The position numbers and the translations under genes are program-made. Below, in pieces: positions 43,111-52,131 of a DNA stretch of 64,000 nucleotides. Under the pieces are notes generated by a model. The model worked only from the letters and a program-made list of their open reading frames with translations, was not told the DNA's origin and ran no database searches. This DNA is from Nocardioides dokdonensis FR1436 (GTDB lineage: Bacteria > Actinomycetota > Actinomycetes > Propionibacteriales > Nocardioidaceae). Positions within the stretch are counted from its first letter, which is position 1. Each line of letters begins with the position of its first letter. Where the stretch lies: NCBI RefSeq assembly GCF_001653335.1, contig NZ_CP015079.1, forward strand, positions 2,914,001 to 2,978,000, read 5' to 3'.

Positions 43111-45840
43111 TCACGTCCTGGCCCTGCGGCTCTGCCACCCCGTGTGCAGGGCCACGACCAGGCTCGCGATCGAGCCGGCGACCAGGATCCGCACCCACAC
43201 GTCGACCCCGAGGGGCGCGGTCCCGAAGGTGGCGTTCATCGCCGGCACGTAGGTGATCGCCAGCTGTCCGATCGACTGGAGGCCGATGCCCACCAGGATC
43301 CAGGGGTTGGAGAAGAACCGGACCCGCCACACCGGCAGGGTCAGGGAGCGGCAGTGGAAGAGGTAGAACGCCTCGACGACCACGAAGAGGTTCAGTGCCG
43401 CGGTCCGGGCCTCGGCCAGGCCCGCGCCGGCCGCGCGCTCCCAGGTGAAGAGCCACCACGACCCGGCGACCAGCAGCGTGCACACGAGGAGCAGCCGCTC
43501 CACCAGCGCGCGGGTCAGCAGCGGCTGGTCCGGGTCGCGCGGCGGGCGGGTCATGATGCCGTCCTCCTTGGGCTCGAAGGCGAGCATCAGGCCCAGCAGG
43601 ACCGCGGTGGTCATGTTGATCCACAGGATCTGGGTCGGCAGGATCGGCAGGGCGGCCCCCAGCACGATCGCGACCAGGATCACGAGTCCCTCGGCCAGGT
43701 TGGTCGGCAGCGTCCAGTTGATGAACTTGGTGAGGTTGTCGAAGGCGCCGCGGCCCTCCTCGATCGCCGCCTCGATCGTGGCGAAGTCGTCGTCGACCAG
43801 GACCATGTCGGCGGCGTCCTTGGCCACCTCGGTGCCGGTGCGCCCCATGGCCACCCCGACGTTGGCCCGCCGCAGGGCCGGCGCGTCGTTGACCCCGTCG
43901 CCGGTCATCGCGACCACGTGTCCGCCTGCCTGCAGCGCCTCGACCAGCCGCAGCTTCTGCTCCGGCGACACCCGGGCGAACACGCTGGCCCGGGCCACCG
44001 CGCCGGGGAGGTCCGCGGCGGACATCGATGCCAGGTCCGTCCCGGTCAGCACGGTGCCGGGGGCGGGGCCGTGACCGTCGAGGAGGCCGACCTGGTCGGC
44101 GATGGCGGTCGCGGTCGCGGCGTGGTCGCCAGTGATCATCTTCACCTCGACACCCGCTGTGTGGCAGGCGGCCACCGCAGCAGCAGCGCCGGCCCGGGGC
44201 GGGTCGAGCATGGCCTGCAGCCCGGTGAGCACCAGCCCGTCCGGGGCGTCGTCGGGCCGTGCGGCGTCGTAGGTGTGGGTGGCACCGGGAGGTCGCACCG
44301 CGGTGGCCAGGACCCGGAGGCCCTGGGCGGCGAGGTGGTCGGCCGCGCCCAGAGCCGCCTCCCGGTCCAGCGGCCGGGTGGCGCCGTCGCGCCCCATCTG
44401 GGCGGCGCACATCGCGACCAGGCGCTCCACGGAGCCCTTGACCAGCAGCAGCGTCGCGTCGGGTCCGCCCGCAGCCCCGAGCAGGTGCCGGGTCAGCATG
44501 TGCTGGCGCTCCGAGGTGAACGGGGTCGTCGCCACCCGGGGGAGCAGGCCGGCGACCTCGGCGGCGTCGAGCCCGGCCTTCGCGCCCACGACCAGCAGCG
44601 CTGCCTCGGTGGGATCCCCGACGATGCTCCAGCGGTCGTCGTCCTCGACCAGCGCGGCGTCGTTGCAGGCCACCCCGGCCAGCAACGACCAGCGCAGCGC
44701 GGGGTGCTCGGCCAGCGCGGCCGCCTCGCCGTGGGGGTCGGTGATCACACCGCGCGGCGTGTAGCCGGTGCCGCTGACCTGGAACAGCTCTCCGGGCGTC
44801 CACAGCGTGCGCACCGTCATCTGGTTCTCCGTCAGGGTGCCGGTCTTGTCGGTGCAGATCACGGTGATGCTGCCGAGGGTCTCCGCGGCAGGCAGCCGGC
44901 GGATCACCGCCTGCTGGCGGGCCATCCGGGCCACTCCGATGGCCAGCGTGATGGTGACCGCAGCCGGCAGGCCCTCCGGGATCGCGCCGACCGCCAACGC
45001 GATCGCCGCCGTGAACGTCTGCGTCGCGTCCTGCCCGCGCATCAGCCCCACCGCGAAGGTGACCGCGGCCAGGGCCAGGATCACGACGGTGAGCAGCTTG
45101 CTGAAGGCGGCGAGCTTCTGCGTCAGCGGGGTCGCCAGGGTCTGCGCCGCCCCGACCAGCCGGTGGATCTGGCCGAGCTCGGTCGTCGCCCCGGTCGCGA
45201 CCACGATGCCCGCCCCACCGCCGGTGGTCACCAGGGTGCCCGAGTACGCCGTGTTCGACCGGTCGACGACGGTGGTCGCCTCGGGCAGGGCCGCCCCGTC
45301 CTTCGCCGCAGGCACCGACTCGCCGCTGAGCGCGGACTCGTCCACCCGCAGGTCCGTGGTCCGGATCAGGCGCAGGTCGGCCGGCACCTTGTCGCCCGCC
45401 TCGAGGAGCACGAGGTCGCCGGGGACCAGGTCGTCCGAGGACAGCGACCGAGGTCGTCCGTCCCGCACGACCCGGGCCTGCGTCCGGACCATCGTCCGCA
45501 GGCCCTCCAGCGCGGTCTCGGCCTTGGCCTCCTGGACGAAGCCGATCAGCGCGTTGACCACGACCACGCCGAAGATCACGCCCGAGTCGACGTGCTCACC
45601 GAGGGCGGCGGTGATCACCCCCGCGACGATCAGCACGTAGATCAACGGGTGGTGGACCTGGCGCACCAGCCGCACGAGCGGCCCCGTCGTGGTCCTCGCG
45701 GGCAGCGTGTTGGGACCGAAGGTGTGCAGTCGGTCGGCGGCCTCCTGGTCCGACAGCCCCTGGTCCGGGTCGGCCTCCATCAAGGTGAGCACCTCGTGGA
45801 CGGCCAGCGCGTGGTGGGCGGTGGACGAGGAGGGGGCCAT
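43111..45840 (-). CDS. P-type cation ATPase (P2-type)
   Basis: A 909-residue P-type ATPase: N-terminal cation-ATPase domain, SGES actuator motif near 172-175, PEGLP at 288-292 in the M4 cation site (as in Ca2+-type P2A pumps), phosphorylation loop DKTGTLT with Asp331, hinge motif TGDGVND near 620 and about ten membrane segments, six of them in the C-terminal third. It probably exports Ca2+, or imports Mg2+ or Mn2+; the ion cannot be fixed from sequence. ATG 45840 is used rather than the adjacent GTG 45843. It lies 54 bp downstream of the LuxR-type regulator gene on the same strand. Confidence 0.88.
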   Translation of the reverse strand: MAPSSSTAHHALAVHEVLTLMEADPDQGLSDQEAADRLHTFGPNTLPARTTTGPLVRLVRQVHHPLIYVLIVAGVITAALGEHVDSGVIFGVVVVNALIGFVQEAKAETALEGLRTMVRTQARVVRDGRPRSLSSDDLVPGDLVLLEAGDKVPADLRLIRTTDLRVDESALSGESVPAAKDGAALPEATTVVDRSNTAYSGTLVTTGGGAGIVVATGATTELGQIHRLVGAAQTLATPLTQKLAAFSKLLTVVILALAAVTFAVGLMRGQDATQTFTAAIALAVGAIPEGLPAAVTITLAIGVARMARQQAVIRRLPAAETLGSITVICTDKTGTLTENQMTVRTLWTPGELFQVSGTGYTPRGVITDPHGEAAALAEHPALRWSLLAGVACNDAALVEDDDRWSIVGDPTEAALLVVGAKAGLDAAEVAGLLPRVATTPFTSERQHMLTRHLLGAAGGPDATLLLVKGSVERLVAMCAAQMGRDGATRPLDREAALGAADHLAAQGLRVLATAVRPPGATHTYDAARPDDAPDGLVLTGLQAMLDPPRAGAAAAVAACHTAGVEVKMITGDHAATATAIADQVGLLDGHGPAPGTVLTGTDLASMSAADLPGAVARASVFARVSPEQKLRLVEALQAGGHVVAMTGDGVNDAPALRRANVGVAMGRTGTEVAKDAADMVLVDDDFATIEAAIEEGRGAFDNLTKFINWTLPTNLAEGLVILVAIVLGAALPILPTQILWINMTTAVLLGLMLAFEPKEDGIMTRPPRDPDQPLLTRALVERLLLVCTLLVAGSWWLFTWERAAGAGLAEARTAALNLFVVVEAFYLFHCRSLTLPVWRVRFFSNPWILVGIGLQSIGQLAITYVPAMNATFGTAPLGVDVWVRILVAGSIASLVVALHTGWQSRRART

Positions 45841-45894
45841 CACACCAGGGTCTCGCCGCGGTGGCGGTCCGACCAGGCACCGAGGTCCCGAGGA

Positions 45895-47058
45895 TCAGCG
45901 ACCTTGGTCCCGGGCGGGTCGACGCGCCGCGCCGCTGAACCAGCCCGACGGGCCGAGCTCGGCACCCATCCGCGGCAGGTACTGGTCGAAGTAGACGCGC
46001 GAGACCAGCTCGCGACGACTGCGCACGTCGGCCTTCTCGAAGACCGACTTCAGGTGGTCCTGGACGGTGTACGTCGAGACGTGCAGCGCCGTCGCGATCT
46101 CCTTCGTGGCCACGCCCTGCAGGACCAGCTGGGTGACGTCGCGCTCGCGCTGCGTGAGGCCGAACGCCGCGACCACCAGGGCGACGATCTCGGGCGGGCG
46201 GGCCTCCTCGATGGTCACCACCACGTCCCCGCTGCACGGGGCGAAGGTCGTGAGGGGGGCGGCCTGGAGGACCATCCACATCCCGCTCGCACCCCGCACC
46301 CGGCTCCTCGGGGGCATGCTCGTCTCGCCGCGTGCGTAGCGCCGGGCGGAGCCCACGAGCGCGACGATGCTGGTCATCGGATCGCCGGCCGCCTCGCCCT
46401 GGCCCAGGTCGGCGACCCGTCGCTCGGCGCCCTGGCTCATCTGCACGACCTGGTCGTCGGTGCCGAAGACCAGCACCGCGGGGCCCTCGGCCCCGGGTGT
46501 CGCGGGCGCTGCGACGATGCGGGCCAGCATCCCGGTGCGCACCCCTCGGGCGAAGGGGACCGAGAGCGAGGCCAGGAAGGCGATCTCCGCCGCGGCGAAG
46601 GGGGCCGCGTCGGAACCTCGGAAGAGGGCCATCGCCCCCCACGCCTGGGCGCCGTCGCGGAACACCATCCGGGCCTCGTCGTGGAACCCGAAGAGCGGAC
46701 GCATGAACCGGCTCATCCGCTCGGACTGCTCGATGTCGCCCTCGGTCGCCAGGTGGACCCCGGCCGCGGGTACCTCCGCCGCCGCGATCTCCGAGAACGC
46801 GGTCGGCTCGACGGTGCCGTACTCGATCAGCGCGAACTCCCGGTCGTGCTCGTTGACGTCGCGCAGGTCGCCGTACTTCCGGGCGCTGGTGAGCAGCCGG
46901 GTGCTGGGGTCCTGGGTGGAGAGGCAGGCGCTGGTCCACGGGACGGCGCGCCCGACGGACTCCACCGTCTCCTCGAGGAACGTGTCCAGGTCCACGCCGG
47001 CACGGGCCACGACCTCGACATCGTGGCGCACGCGCTCAGCGGTCAGCCCGGTGGCCAT
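45895..47058 (-). CDS. GAF/LuxR-type transcriptional regulator
   Basis: A 387-residue regulator. An N-terminal GAF-like sensory region (about 30-190, with TSACLSTQDPSTRLL and GAMALFRGSDAAPF) precedes a linker and a C-terminal LuxR helix-turn-helix at about 310-365 (FGLTQRERDVTQLVLQGVATKEIATALHVSTYTVQDHLKSVFEKADV). ATG 47058 gives the natural start. It is divergent from the FAD-linked oxidase gene, 206 bp apart, and may control it, the P-type ATPase, or both. Confidence 0.82.
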   Translation of the reverse strand: MATGLTAERVRHDVEVVARAGVDLDTFLEETVESVGRAVPWTSACLSTQDPSTRLLTSARKYGDLRDVNEHDREFALIEYGTVEPTAFSEIAAAEVPAAGVHLATEGDIEQSERMSRFMRPLFGFHDEARMVFRDGAQAWGAMALFRGSDAAPFAAAEIAFLASLSVPFARGVRTGMLARIVAAPATPGAEGPAVLVFGTDDQVVQMSQGAERRVADLGQGEAAGDPMTSIVALVGSARRYARGETSMPPRSRVRGASGMWMVLQAAPLTTFAPCSGDVVVTIEEARPPEIVALVVAAFGLTQRERDVTQLVLQGVATKEIATALHVSTYTVQDHLKSVFEKADVRSRRELVSRVYFDQYLPRMGAELGPSGWFSGAARRPARDQGR

Positions 47059-47264
47059 CGGACCAGTGTCCCGGCCCGGCCTGCGCCGCCGCATCCCGCA
47101 TTTCTGGGGCGAGGCGACCCCCGGGTCGTCCTTGCTGAAGTCCCGGGGGTCCGGGGATGGGCGCGGGCCCCCTGGGGCCGCAGCGTGAAGGGCATGGAGG
47201 ACGCGGCCGTCCGTCCACCCCCGACGTCCGCTCCTCGAGGAGCGTCAGACCCGAAGGAAGCCCC

Positions 47265-48668
47265 ATGACCGTCCGTGACGCAGCCGCGAGACCGGCTGGC
47301 ACCACCTCGTCCACCGGGACCGCTGCCCTGCGCGGGCTCTGCGGTGGGCGCGTCCACCTGCCCGGCGATCCGGCGTACGACGTCCACCGGGCCGCCTGGA
47401 ACCTCGCCGTGCAGCAACGTCCCGCCGCAGTGGCGGTCCCGCACAGCGTCGCGGAGGTCCAGGAAGTCGTCCGCGCGGCAGGGGCGGCGGGGCTGCGGGT
47501 GGCTCCGCAGAGCACCGGGCACGGGGCCGGGGCACTGGGGGAGAAGGACCTCGCCGACGTCGTCGTCGTGCGGCTCTCCGAGCTCACGGGCGTCACGGTC
47601 GACCCGACGGCACGCACGGCCCGTGTGGTCGGCGGGACCTGGTGGAAGGACGTCGTCGCGGCCACCGCTGCCCACGGGCTCACCGCCCCGCACGGGAGCG
47701 CGCCGGACATCGCGGTCGCGGGCTACGCGCTCAACGGGGGGTTGTCGTTCTACGGCCGCCAGCACGGGCTGGCGGTCAACGCGATCCGCGCGGTCGAGGT
47801 GGTCCTGGCCGACGGGACGTGCGTGCGCGCCGACGCGGGCGAGCGGCCCGACCTGTTCTGGGCGGTCCGCGGGGGCGGTGCGAATCTCGGCGTGGTGGTC
47901 GCCCTCGAGCTCGACCTCCTGCCGTACGCCGACGTGTTCGCCGGGATGCTCCTCTGGGACCGCGAGCAGGCGCCCGAGGTGGTCCCGGCCTGGGTGCGGT
48001 GGACCCGCGGGGCCCCCGAGTCGGTGACGACCTCGATGCGCGTCCTCAGCCTGCCGCCGCTCCCGGAGCTGCCTGCGTTCCTCAGCGGTCGCGACCTCGT
48101 CGTCATCGACGGGGCGGTCCTGGAGGACGACGCCCGGGCCGACGAGGTGCTGGCGCCGCTGCGGGCGCTCGCTCCCGAGGTGGACACCTTCGCCCGGATA
48201 CCGGTGACCGGGCTGCTCGACGTCCACATGGACCCGCCGGACCCGGTCCCGTTCGTGTCCGACCACGCCGTGCTCGGTGAGCTCAGCGACGAGGCGGTCG
48301 ACGTCTTCCTGGAGCAGGTCGGCCCGGGCACCACGACCGGGCTGCTGTTCGCCGAGCTGCGCCACCTCGGTGGTGCGCTGGGGCGCCCGGCGCCGGACGG
48401 GGGAGCGCTGTCCCACGTGGACGGCAGCTACGCGATGTACTGCATCGCCGTCGCTCCCTCCCCGGAGGCCCTCGCCGCGGGCGCGGCCGCGACGTCCGGC
48501 ATCGTGGGGACGCTCGACCGGTGGTCGTTGCCGCAGCGGGTCCCGACGTTCACCGACACCCGCGAGGACACCCGGAGCATGTTCGGGGGGACCGCGTGGG
48601 CCCGGCTGGCCCGGCTGCGGGACGAGCACGACCCGACGCGCCTGCTCCTGGCCCACCACGAGGTCTAG
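47265..48668 (+). CDS. FAD-linked oxidoreductase (BBE/PCMH type)
   Basis: A 467-residue FAD-dependent oxidase with a PCMH-type binding domain: RPAAVAVPHSVAEVQEVVRAA near 51-71, QSTGHGAGALGEKD near 83-96 (pattern that covalently binds FAD through His in many members), GSAPDIAVAGYALNGGLSFYGRQHGL near 142-167, and the substrate lobe to a C-terminal DPTRLL. It resembles berberine-bridge-type oxidases of alcohols or sugars. ATG 47265 has GAAGGAAG 5 nt upstream. No gene is coupled to it; the regulator upstream is divergent. Confidence 0.83.
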   Translation: MTVRDAAARPAGTTSSTGTAALRGLCGGRVHLPGDPAYDVHRAAWNLAVQQRPAAVAVPHSVAEVQEVVRAAGAAGLRVAPQSTGHGAGALGEKDLADVVVVRLSELTGVTVDPTARTARVVGGTWWKDVVAATAAHGLTAPHGSAPDIAVAGYALNGGLSFYGRQHGLAVNAIRAVEVVLADGTCVRADAGERPDLFWAVRGGGANLGVVVALELDLLPYADVFAGMLLWDREQAPEVVPAWVRWTRGAPESVTTSMRVLSLPPLPELPAFLSGRDLVVIDGAVLEDDARADEVLAPLRALAPEVDTFARIPVTGLLDVHMDPPDPVPFVSDHAVLGELSDEAVDVFLEQVGPGTTTGLLFAELRHLGGALGRPAPDGGALSHVDGSYAMYCIAVAPSPEALAAGAAATSGIVGTLDRWSLPQRVPTFTDTREDTRSMFGGTAWARLARLRDEHDPTRLLLAHHEV

Positions 48669-49567
48669 GCGGGCGCGGCCCCGTCCCAGGACCCCTCAGG
48701 ATCGACGGAGACGACGTCCCACTGGAGAGCGCGGGTGGGCCTGGCGGCGCGACAGGTGAGGCGCGCCTCGGCCCGACGGCTGCTGTCCACCACGACCCTG
48801 ACCTGCGCCGGGACCGGGTCGGTGCCGAGCACGTCGACCGTCCACCGTCCCTCGTCGAGGAGCCCGACCTGGTCGCGCAGCTGGGGCGTGGCAGCGTCGA
48901 TGGCGACCGGCCCCCAGCGCTCCAGGACCGCACCGAGCGCCACCTGCTCGGCGGGGTGCAGACCCGCGACCCCGCGCAGCCAGGTCGGGTCTACGCGACC
49001 GGATAGGTGCGACTCGATCGTGGTGACGGCACCGCCCGGCGACAGCTGGGCGTAGCAGGCGAGGTCGGGGAGCAGCAGGACGTTGGGGGCGAAGCGGTCA
49101 CCGCCGACGTGGCTGCACTCGTACGTCGCGTCGGGCCACCGCGCGGAGAGGGCCTCCGCGACCGGCCGGCCCTTCACGGCGCAGCACACGTCGTGGACCC
49201 CGTGCGTGCAGACCAGGAGCAGGGGAGCGTCGTACGGCTCCCCGGCGTGCTGCTCCAGGCTGAGCAGCAGGTCCTCGGGTCGCTCCCAGATCCCGGTGCG
49301 CAGCCCGGCGGGGTCGCAGCGGTACCAGCGCCGCGGCCCGGCCATCCGGTCCGCGGCCCCCTCTCGCCCGTGCCGGCGGATGAAGAGCGTCCGCAGCTGC
49401 GGGTGCCCCAGCTCTCGCAGCAGGGCCGTGGGCAGGTCCGCGCCGAACGGCGCGGTGACCGGCCACGGCCCCGGGTGCTCGACCAGCAGCCAGTCCTGCT
49501 GCGGGGGCGCCGTCCCGAGCATCGGGTCGCTGCGTGCCGCGGCCTCGTCGGAGCATCGAGAGGTCAT
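48665..49567 (-). CDS. Sucrase/ferredoxin-like Fe-S thioredoxin-fold protein
   Basis: A 300-residue sucrase/ferredoxin-domain protein. The core LLLVCTHGVHDVCCAVKGRPVAEALSARWPDATYECSHVGGDRFAPNVLLLPD (about 126-180) carries four Cys for a thioredoxin-like [2Fe-2S] site. A C-terminal extension (about 210-300) is of unknown fold. It is the last of three overlapping genes: its ATG overlaps the stop of the JmjC-type oxygenase (ATGA). It may deliver electrons to that Fe(II) oxygenase, although this pairing is inference. Confidence 0.82.
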   Translation of the reverse strand: MTSRCSDEAAARSDPMLGTAPPQQDWLLVEHPGPWPVTAPFGADLPTALLRELGHPQLRTLFIRRHGREGAADRMAGPRRWYRCDPAGLRTGIWERPEDLLLSLEQHAGEPYDAPLLLVCTHGVHDVCCAVKGRPVAEALSARWPDATYECSHVGGDRFAPNVLLLPDLACYAQLSPGGAVTTIESHLSGRVDPTWLRGVAGLHPAEQVALGAVLERWGPVAIDAATPQLRDQVGLLDEGRWTVDVLGTDPVPAQVRVVVDSSRRAEARLTCRAARPTRALQWDVVSVDPEGSWDGAAPA

Positions 49568-50811
49568 CCGGCGACGACCAGCCCCGCCTCGACCAGGCGC
49601 CGAGCGGCCTCCTGGCCCAGGTCCCCGGCGGTGACGCGGTCCCCTGCGAGGAGCGCCTCGACCACCGCGTCGGGCACCTGGGCCACGGACACGGTGCCGG
49701 CGCGCGAGGCCAGGGTGGCCCCGAGGAGGGTGGCGTCGAGGTGCGAGCGCAGCCGGAGGACGGTCTCCTCGCTCAGGGCCGCAGCGAGCGCGTGCTGGGC
49801 GAGCGGGCCCAGGGGCGCGGCGCGCTGGGCGTCCCGGCGGCGGGTGCGCAGGCGCTGTGCGACGTCGTCGGGTCCCACGGAGTCGAGCGCCTCGCGCAGC
49901 CGCTTGCCGACCAGGTCGAGGTCGAGCTCGTCGCCGAGCAGGGAGGTGCCCAGCGGCAGCGACCCCCGTGCCTCCTCGTCGTCGGTGAGTCGTTGCAGCG
50001 CCAGGGCCACCAGCTCCTCCGCGACGGCGTACCGGGTCCAGCTGTGGACGCCGAGCGTCAGGTGGACGGTGACGCCGCCCAGGGCGGTGGCCGAGTGCAG
50101 CCAGCCGCGCGGGAGGTACAGCGCGTCGCCCGGCTCGAGGACGGTCTCGAGCACCGGCTCCTGCTCCGCGGCCAGCCGGACCGCGTCGCGGCGGTCGGTC
50201 CACGGCTGGTCGCGCAGCGGGGAGGCCAGGACCGGCGCGTGGATCGACCACCTCTTGCGGCCCGCGACCTGCAGCACGAAGACGTCGTGGACGTCGTAGT
50301 GGTCGTCGAAGCCCTGGTTCTGCGGTGGGGTGACGTAGGCGTTGGCCTGCACCGGGTGGCCGAGGTCGGCGGCCAGCTGCTGGCAGAAGTCGATGACCGG
50401 GGGCCACACGCGGTGCAGTCCCTGCAGCACGATCGTGGAGCCCGCGGCGAAGAGGGCGCTCAGCTTGTCGTCGCTGACCTGGTCGGCGACCCCGGCGCCC
50501 ACCCCTCCCGGTGCCGTGAAGGCGCGGTGGGGGAGCGTCGAACCCGCCTGGGCGACGCGCACGAAGGGGGTGCGCAGCCCGCGCTCGGCCACCAGCTCGT
50601 CGACGGCGCCCTCACTGAGGAGGTCGGCGAAGGCCCCGGGATCGGCGGCTCGGCACAGCACCGGCTCGCGACCCCACGAGCTCTCGGCGAAGTTGCCGGC
50701 ATCCCCGACCAGGCGGGCCAGTGCCGACCGTGCCGGGGCCGACCGGGCGGAGGCGGCACGGACGGCGGACCCCGGACCCCGGGGTCCGCCGTCCTGCGGA
50801 TCGTGCGGCAT
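49564..50811 (-). CDS. JmjC-domain cupin oxygenase (ribosomal-oxygenase-like)
   Basis: A 415-residue Fe(II)/2-oxoglutarate-type oxygenase. Its cupin core has the 2-His-1-carboxylate facial triad His171-x-Asp173 and His239 (DDHYDVHDVF and LPRGWLHSA), with FVLQVAGRKRW between, matching bacterial YcfD/ROX-like JmjC hydroxylases. The C-terminal winged-helix part (about 275-415) is also typical. Such enzymes hydroxylate Arg, His or other residues in proteins. It is translationally coupled to an upstream Asp/Gly/Ala-rich repeat peptide gene (TGATG) and a downstream Fe-S protein gene, so the repeat peptide is a candidate substrate. Confidence 0.87.
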   Translation of the reverse strand: MPHDPQDGGPRGPGSAVRAASARSAPARSALARLVGDAGNFAESSWGREPVLCRAADPGAFADLLSEGAVDELVAERGLRTPFVRVAQAGSTLPHRAFTAPGGVGAGVADQVSDDKLSALFAAGSTIVLQGLHRVWPPVIDFCQQLAADLGHPVQANAYVTPPQNQGFDDHYDVHDVFVLQVAGRKRWSIHAPVLASPLRDQPWTDRRDAVRLAAEQEPVLETVLEPGDALYLPRGWLHSATALGGVTVHLTLGVHSWTRYAVAEELVALALQRLTDDEEARGSLPLGTSLLGDELDLDLVGKRLREALDSVGPDDVAQRLRTRRRDAQRAAPLGPLAQHALAAALSEETVLRLRSHLDATLLGATLASRAGTVSVAQVPDAVVEALLAGDRVTAGDLGQEAARRLVEAGLVVAG

Positions 50812-51029
50812 CAGGCGGAGCTGTCTGCTCCACCGTCGGCGCCCCCGTCGGAGGCCTCCTCGGCCCCGCCGTCGGCGCCACCGTCCTGGACGCCGGGCGT
50901 GCCCTCGGCGCCGCCGTCCGCGGGACCCTCGGCGCCCGAGTCGGCACCTCCGTCGGCACCGCCGTCGTGCACGCCCGGGGTGCCCTCGGCGCCGCCGTCG
51001 GCCGGGCCCTCGGTCTCAGACTGGCTCAT
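50811..51029 (-). CDS. Acidic tandem-repeat small protein (27-residue repeat)
   Basis: A 72-residue Gly/Ala/Asp/Glu-rich protein without Cys, Lys or Arg. Residues 7-33 and 34-60 are two near-identical 27-residue units (each starts EGPADGGAEGTPGV, then H or Q, then DGGADGGA), followed by a partial unit (61-72). ATG 51029 has AAGGGAG 6 nt upstream; an upstream in-frame ATG is less likely. Some annotated genomes call similar repeats BatC-like (from memory). It is the first gene of an operon with JmjC oxygenase and sucrase/ferredoxin-like genes and lacks a signal peptide. The function is unknown; it could be a modified peptide or a flexible partner. Confidence 0.75.
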   Translation of the reverse strand: MSQSETEGPADGGAEGTPGVHDGGADGGADSGAEGPADGGAEGTPGVQDGGADGGAEEASDGGADGGADSSA

Positions 51030-51093
51030 GTCGTCTCCCTTGCACATCAGGGCCCTGCGGCCCGATCAGGCGGCGCCGGTCGACACCGTCAGT

Positions 51094-51109
51094 ACGTGTA
51101 TAGCCACGT
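51094..51109 (-). promoter_or_regulatory. Promoter/operator of the repeat-peptide operon
   Basis: On the minus strand ACGTG and CACGT form a perfect 5-bp inverted repeat flanking GCTATA; a TATACA -10-like box overlaps at 51097-51102, about 70 nt upstream of ATG 51029. This AT-rich spot is the only promoter candidate in the gap. Confidence 0.45.
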
Positions 51110-51143
51110 GCGTCGAGGCTGCCCACACCCGGAGGGCGGGAGG

Positions 51144-52007
51144 TCACCGCTGGGCCCGGCTGCGCACGACCGCGATGGGGCAGCCCGTCAGGTGCAGCAT
51201 CTTGTGGGTCACCGAGCCGACCGCGAGCCCGTGGAAGCCGCCGCGGCCGCGCGAGCCCACTACCAGGAGGTCGGAGCGGTGGGAGGCGTCGGCGAGGGTG
51301 TGCAGCGGCGCCAGCCGGTGCACGTCCAGCCGCACGTCGACGGTGGGGTGCTCTTCGCGGAAGGGGGCGACCTGCTCCTCGACCTCCTGGCGACGTCGCG
51401 CGACCTCGTCGTCGTCCGGCGGCAACGGGCGCAACAGGTGGGTGGGCCAGCCCTGGGGCAGGCCGAGAGCGCTGATGACCACCACCTGGGCCCCGCGCAG
51501 CTCAGCCTCCTCGAAGGCGTGGGCCAACGCAGCGGTGGAGTCCGGCGAGCCGTCGGTGCCGACGGAGATGCGGTGGTGGCCGGCCGTGACGTGGCAGACC
51601 ACCACGACAGGACAGTGGGCGTGACCGACGACCTGGAGCACCGTGGAGCCCAGCAGGAGGTTGCCGATGTCCTCGCCCTTGGCGCCGAGCGCGATCACCT
51701 GCGCGTCCTCGGACTCATCGATCATGGCGGCGGCCGGGGACCGCATCGGCAGGTCCGTCGAGATGTGGAGATCGGGGTGAGCCAGCTGCACCATCGACAG
51801 GGCTTCGGCCATGATCTCGTGGCCCCGGGCCGTCGCCTCCTCCAGGCGCCCCGGTGGGAACAGCGGTATGTCGAACTCGTAGCGCGGCAGCGTGTGCACG
51901 ATGCGGAGGGAAGACCCCCGCAAGGTCGCCTCCTGCGCGGCCCACAGGAGCGCTCGGAGGCTTCGGCCGGAGCCGTCCACACCGACGACGACGACGGGAT
52001 CAGGCAT
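51144..52007 (-). CDS. Universal stress protein (two tandem Usp domains)
   Basis: A 287-residue protein with two UspA domains (about 5-142 and 150-285). Domain 1 has VVVVGVDGSGRSLRAL and GAKGEDIGNLLLGSTVLQVVGHAHCPVVVV; domain 2 has SVGTDGSPDSTAAL and GSRGRGGFHGLAVGSVTHKMLHLTGCPIAVV, with the G-2x-G-9x-G-S/T nucleotide motif. Such double Usp proteins are typical of actinobacterial dormancy or stress responses. ATG 52007 has GAGGAG 5 nt upstream. Confidence 0.9.
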   Translation of the reverse strand: MPDPVVVVGVDGSGRSLRALLWAAQEATLRGSSLRIVHTLPRYEFDIPLFPPGRLEEATARGHEIMAEALSMVQLAHPDLHISTDLPMRSPAAAMIDESEDAQVIALGAKGEDIGNLLLGSTVLQVVGHAHCPVVVVCHVTAGHHRISVGTDGSPDSTAALAHAFEEAELRGAQVVVISALGLPQGWPTHLLRPLPPDDDEVARRRQEVEEQVAPFREEHPTVDVRLDVHRLAPLHTLADASHRSDLLVVGSRGRGGFHGLAVGSVTHKMLHLTGCPIAVVRSRAQR

Positions 52008-52131
52008 GAGCACTCCTCGGTCTCGACGGGCCGGCGATCGTGGACGCGGCGCATCCGTGCCCCGACCGACCCTGACCTCCAGTCAAGAGGGGACGGGCGG
52101 GCCGGGGTAGGGCCCAACGACCCTGGGGTGA

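Noticed and set aside
50811..51029. The repeat peptide as a mere low-complexity non-coding stretch
   Set aside because: It has a good ribosome-binding site, a promoter candidate and a TGATG overlap with the next gene, and the repeats keep the frame.
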